Below, one piece after another: positions 36,847 through 39,010 of a DNA stretch of 39,010 nt. The first letter of the stretch is position 1; each line of letters opens with the position of its first letter. Both the position numbers and the translations under genes were made by a program. This DNA comes from a virus: IMG/VR virus record IMGVR_UViG_3300046507_000265, positions 1 through 39,010 of that record; one strand, given 5' to 3'. Under the pieces are notes generated by a model that saw nothing but the letters and a program-made list of their open reading frames with translations, had not been told where the DNA came from and searched no databases.

Positions 36847-38201
36847 TGCGTCGGATCGAAAGATTGAGCACCCGGCGCCGTGTAATAGCTCGGCGCGACC
36901 TTTTTAGCGAACTGCGTGAAGCTATCACCAGACTTGACGAACGAGGCACCGTTAGGCGTCTGGATCGTCATGTCGCGGTAAGCAGGCCCGAACGAGCCGT
37001 TATTGCTACGCGCCCAATCGCCGCGCGCATTCGACCATGCCGCCTTGGATGCGAGGAACTTCTGACGCGCTTGCAGGTACGATGCCCACGCCTGCGGACT
37101 GTCGGTGATCTGCGGTACGTTCTGCACCGCGCGCGCCGTCGAAGCATCCGTGAAGTTGCCGTTGACCATGCTCGCGGTCTCGGCCTGCGTGACGAGGCTC
37201 GACGCTTCCTGCCGCAACTGTTGCAGCTTCGACGTGTCGCCAGTCCAGCGCCGTCCAGCCTGATCCCATGTCGCGCCGAGCAAGCCGCTTGTGCCGCCGT
37301 TCTGGATCGTACTGAAGGCGTTTGCAAGCTCACCAGATTGGGCGGACAACTGCTCGTTGCTCTGGCCGGCCGTGTATTCCGGCTGAGCCGCAGCGATTGC
37401 GGCGGGAGGCGCGGTGATCTGCTGATTGACTAGACCGGTCTGCGCCGTCGTCAGGCCTGTTCCTGCATTCGTCGCGTTGACTCCCGCTTGGGCTTGCGCC
37501 GGAGCATAGGCGGCCTGAGTTCCAGCCACAGAAGCACCAGCGTTTGCCGCTGCGACTGTTGCCGGGACTGTTGCTTGCGCCACCACCGCGCCAGCTTGGG
37601 ATTTCTGGTTCGCATACAGATCCTGTGCAGAGTTCGCGCTGCCGGCGTTCAGGATGCTCGACGCGAGCTGCTTGGCGCCTTCAGGGTTCTTGTTGATTAG
37701 CGCTTCGAACGATCGAGTCTGCGCGGCGCCGGCCTTATCGCCTGCGTTCTCCTGACGCACCGCGCGCTGTTCGAGCAGATCGAGCGCTCCAGGAACATCG
37801 TTCGCCTGCAACCTGGCTTGCATGCCGGCCACAGTCGCGACAGCATCAGACGACATGCGCTGCCGGATGTTCGCCCAATTCGTCTGCTGCTGATTCGTGT
37901 TGGCGTTGACCGCGCCGGCGAACTCCGGATACTTCTGCGCGAGTGCTTGCCAGTCAGCGGAAGTGGCGCTCGGATTGCTCGACAGCGCCGCGGATTCCAT
38001 CTGGAAAGCCTGCTGGCGCTGATTGTTGTTGACCTGAAGGCCGGCGTTCGACACAGCAGCCGTATTCCCGGCGTTCGTCGCCTGGATCCGTCCCGGAATC
38101 GTCGCGTCATTGAACCCGAGTTGCTGGCCGGTTAGGGCATCATTGCCCAACTGCGTGTCGATGCCCTTGCCGATGTTCGAGAAATCGATGAGATCGGCCA
38201 T
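36843..38201 (-). CDS. DNA ejection protein (P22 gp20-like position and size)
   Basis: A 452-residue protein (P22 gp20 has 471), very rich in Ala, Gln, Asn and Thr, without Cys. Helical repeats such as GALDLLEQRAVRQENAGDKA and FEALINKNPEGAKQLASSIL are typical of podovirus internal proteins. It lies between the gp7-like and gp16-like genes, in the P22 order, and its ends overlap or touch both neighbours. It is likely to be carried in the virion and injected. The assignment rests on order, size and composition. Confidence 0.75.
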   Translation of the reverse strand: MADLIDFSNIGKGIDTQLGNDALTGQQLGFNDATIPGRIQATNAGNTAAVSNAGLQVNNNQRQQAFQMESAALSSNPSATSADWQALAQKYPEFAGAVNANTNQQQTNWANIRQRMSSDAVATVAGMQARLQANDVPGALDLLEQRAVRQENAGDKAGAAQTRSFEALINKNPEGAKQLASSILNAGSANSAQDLYANQKSQAGAVVAQATVPATVAAANAGASVAGTQAAYAPAQAQAGVNATNAGTGLTTAQTGLVNQQITAPPAAIAAAQPEYTAGQSNEQLSAQSGELANAFSTIQNGGTSGLLGATWDQAGRRWTGDTSKLQQLRQEASSLVTQAETASMVNGNFTDASTARAVQNVPQITDSPQAWASYLQARQKFLASKAAWSNARGDWARSNNGSFGPAYRDMTIQTPNGASFVKSGDSFTQFAKKVAPSYYTAPGAQSFDPTQ

Positions 38202-38888
38202 TTAGGTCCCCGTGAAGTAGATCGGGTTGCCGGCATCGGTCGTCCCGTATGTCGGATTGTTTGCGCTGCTGGTCTGGGCATACCGGTTGATGCCCTGCGT
38301 GATCGAGCCAATCCCCGAGTTGAACGAGTTCGACAGCGAGCCGGCAAGTGCCGTCTGAGCGTTGGCCGACTGATTATTTGCGTTGGTCACGCCGATCTGA
38401 GCCGCATTGTTCGCCGCCTGCTGGCCGCTGATCGCATTCAGACCATTGCTCATCAACTGACCATAGCCAGCGAGGCGCTGCGTGATGAGACCGTTGAGCG
38501 TGCCAATAGACGTGTTGGCAAGCGTGTTGCTCGTGTTCGAACCGCGCAGTCCGCCAGTAGCCGAGGCATTCGCAAGAATGTTCTGGTTCCCAGTCTGCAT
38601 CAAACCCTGGAACTGGGCGCCGTTCTTGATATCGCCGATCGCCTGATTCTGTGCGTCCGCACCGTTTGAGCCGAGCAAGTCTCCATACGCTGTCACGCCC
38701 TGCTGACCGGCCGCAAGGTATGGCGAAATGTTCTTCTGCTGGTCAGCATACTGCTGCTCGCTGAACTGAAGGCTGTTCTGCGCAGACTGTTGCTGCGCAT
38801 CGGCAGCGCTGCCAGCCGCACTGGCCGACATTGCCGAGCTTGCGACTCCGCCGACGACGGCAGCCGCTCCTACCGCTGCTGCAACCAT
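38202..38888 (-). CDS. DNA ejection protein (P22 gp7-like position and size)
   Basis: A 228-residue protein (P22 gp7 has 229). It starts with a hydrophobic Ala/Gly/Val segment (VAAAVGAAAVVGGVASSAMS) and continues Ala/Gln/Asn/Ser-rich (SLQFSEQQYADQQKNISPYL, then GLNAISGQQAANNAAQIGVT). Such small Ala/Gly-rich proteins open the ejection gene trio of P22-like phages and are injected with the DNA. The ATG lies in the repeated 127 bases, four bases after the stop of the previous gene when the circle is closed. SD GGGGTGA. Confidence 0.75.
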   Translation of the reverse strand: MVAAAVGAAAVVGGVASSAMSASAAGSAADAQQQSAQNSLQFSEQQYADQQKNISPYLAAGQQGVTAYGDLLGSNGADAQNQAIGDIKNGAQFQGLMQTGNQNILANASATGGLRGSNTSNTLANTSIGTLNGLITQRLAGYGQLMSNGLNAISGQQAANNAAQIGVTNANNQSANAQTALAGSLSNSFNSGIGSITQGINRYAQTSSANNPTYGTTDAGNPIYFTGT

Positions 38889-39010
38889 GGTTCACCCCAA
38901 AGAAGATTCATAGCAACCTGAAAGAAAATATGTCCCTGCATCCAATGCCGCGCCGTCGTAACGGCTCAATGTCAATACCGACGAGTTCGGACCGACTACG
39001 CCCGAAGCCA
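38884..39010. repeat. Terminal direct repeat, right copy
   Basis: Identical to 1-127. It contains the gp7-like start codon and SD and, read across the join, the 3' end of the small tail gene at 9-365, which confirms continuity of the circle. Confidence 0.9.

Overview
The window is one complete small temperate phage genome rather than a piece of a host chromosome. The first 127 bases are repeated exactly at the end (1-127 = 38884-39010), and a gene runs across this join, so the molecule closes into a circle of 38,883 bp. The virion genes are those of a short-tailed, P22-like podovirus: P22-type portal, scaffold and coat, gp4- and gp10-like tail proteins, and three ejection proteins in the P22 gp7/gp20/gp16 order. 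GC-rich coding, the style of the tail fibres and of the small accessory genes suggest a beta-proteobacterial host of the Burkholderia/Paraburkholderia type. That host call is inference from recalled families, not a search result.

Layout on the circle. A lambda-like immunity region sits at 8.8-10.25 kb: a Cro/YdaS-like gene and a CII-like gene on the minus strand, an S24-peptidase repressor on the plus strand, and five copies of a TACAA-N6-TTGTA operator in two clusters flanking the repressor. Leftward on the minus strand come a replication initiator with an iteron-type origin inside it, a DnaC-like helicase loader, small nucleases (YbcO-like, VRR-NUC-like) and small unknown genes. A consensus-like promoter at about 4.0 kb precedes the structural genes. 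These run on the minus strand through 0 kb and the circle join: gp4-like, gp10-like, ejection proteins, GNAT-like, portal and large terminase, then (after an inverted cassette at 28.0-29.0 kb) scaffold, coat, head-binding tail fibre, pectate-lyase-type tailspike, lysis genes and a secreted fibre-like protein ending at 19.8 kb.

Rightward on the plus strand from 10.28 kb is the second early operon: many tiny proteins, an ERF single-strand annealing protein, an SSB-like protein, Gp157, then a C5-cytosine methyltransferase gene overlapped almost end to end by a second intact 443-codon frame. More accessory genes follow, then an excisionase-like gene convergent with a tyrosine integrase. The repeat-rich DNA upstream of the integrase (19.08-19.31 kb) is the likely attP region. 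A Lar-like antirestriction gene lies just beyond it.

Most unusual points: (1) the dual-frame methyltransferase locus, whose internal repeats encode repeat motifs in both frames; (2) an inverted cassette of ribbon-helix-helix regulator, membrane protein and 2-oxoglutarate beta-hydroxylase-like enzyme inside the head genes, followed by non-coding DNA rich in inverted repeats; (3) two proteins ending in SSB-type C-terminal tips; (4) two tail ORFs in the same frame separated by a single amber codon. I ran no searches; all family names rest on motifs and gene order as read.
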